From Steroidobacteraceae bacterium (GTDB lineage: Bacteria; Pseudomonadota; Gammaproteobacteria; Steroidobacterales; Steroidobacteraceae): a stretch of 14,123 nucleotides of DNA. Position 1 is the first letter of the stretch, and every line of letters begins with the position of its first letter. A program made the translations under genes and the position numbers. The notes beneath the pieces are model-generated. The model was not told the origin of the DNA. It ran no database searches and saw only the letters and a list, made by a program, of their open reading frames with translations. Shown one piece after another: positions 14,045-14,123 of the stretch. The stretch is from positions 1 to 14,123 of the forward strand of contig JABEVI010000186.1 in the NCBI GenBank assembly GCA_013044085.1, given 5' to 3'.

Positions 14045-14123
14045 GGACAGGATTCCGGACTGATGGCGGACAGCGTTCCGGAGTGATGCCGGACAGTGTT
14101 CCGGCGGCATGGCGGACAGCTTC
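14045..14123. repeat. 23-bp tandem repeats at the window edge, possible IS21-family end
   Basis: GGACAG recurs at 14045, 14068, 14091 and 14114, exactly 23 bp apart, each followed by two variable bases and TTCCGG, then a stretch like NNTGATGNC. A degenerate earlier unit (TTCCGGGCCATGAC) occupies 14031-14044. About 3.4 full copies fit before the window ends. Such GGACAG/TTCCGG iterations are, as I recall, common at the ends of IS21-family insertion sequences, where the transposase binds. No istA or istB coding is visible, so the element would lie to the right. Confidence 0.65.

Larger units (their letters stand above)
10248..14123. mobile_element. Integrative / mobilisable genomic island, left part only
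   Basis: After mnmE the housekeeping cluster stops and mobility genes follow: a tyrosine integrase beside the insertion site, a toxin-antitoxin pair, a relaxase and repeats of the kind found at IS21-family ends. The left boundary is set at the mnmE 3' end by analogy with SGI1-type islands. The right boundary (a second copy of the 18-bp mnmE end) is not in the window. The relaxase suggests a mobilisable or decayed conjugative element. No type IV secretion genes are visible. Confidence 0.7.

Noticed and set aside
14045..14123. Possible CRISPR array
   Set aside because: The 23-bp units are direct tandem repeats with diverging positions inside them and no separate spacers of 30-40 bp; no cas genes are seen.

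Overview
The window is a bacterial chromosomal origin region joined to the start of a mobile island. Gene order (gyrB, recF, dnaN and dnaA leftward; rpmH, rnpA, yidD, yidC and mnmE rightward), an 804-residue GyrB, FCIGK-ending MnmE and Pseudomonas-type parS palindromes point to a high-G+C gammaproteobacterium. I cannot name a genus from the sequence.

Left half (1-6281, minus strand): dnaA, dnaN, recF and gyrB form the replication cluster. gyrB is complete except for the last two bases of its stop codon. dnaA appears to start at a TTG codon. The 230-bp dnaA-dnaN gap combines an A+T-rich stretch with a palindromic pair of DnaA boxes plus a third degenerate box, and is the best oriC candidate here. 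Two parS-like ParB sites lie close by, one a 26-bp perfect palindrome between gyrB and recF and one inside the recF coding sequence.

Middle (6373-10265, plus strand): rpmH (44 aa), rnpA, yidD, yidC and mnmE form the usual ribosome / RNase P / membrane insertase / tRNA modification cluster, tightly packed with overlaps. The rnpA start is unclear: the only ordinary start upstream of its conserved part lies inside rpmH.

Right part (10248-14123): a P4-type tyrosine integrase gene lies just downstream of mnmE. The last 18 bp of mnmE resemble the attachment site used by Salmonella genomic island 1 (SGI1)-type islands. Between them is a leader with seven copies of a GTGCCCCCATGG-like motif, four direct and three inverted; the last inverted copy contains the integrase ribosome binding site. 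Beyond it, on the minus strand, lie a VapBC45-like toxin-antitoxin pair with a GTGA overlap and a palindromic operator inside its promoter, and a MOBP/VirD2-like relaxase of 328 aa. The window ends in 23-bp tandem repeats that resemble the end of an IS21-family element. The integrase would move the island, the toxin-antitoxin pair could stabilise it, and the relaxase suggests it is, or was, mobilisable. The far end of the island lies outside the window.
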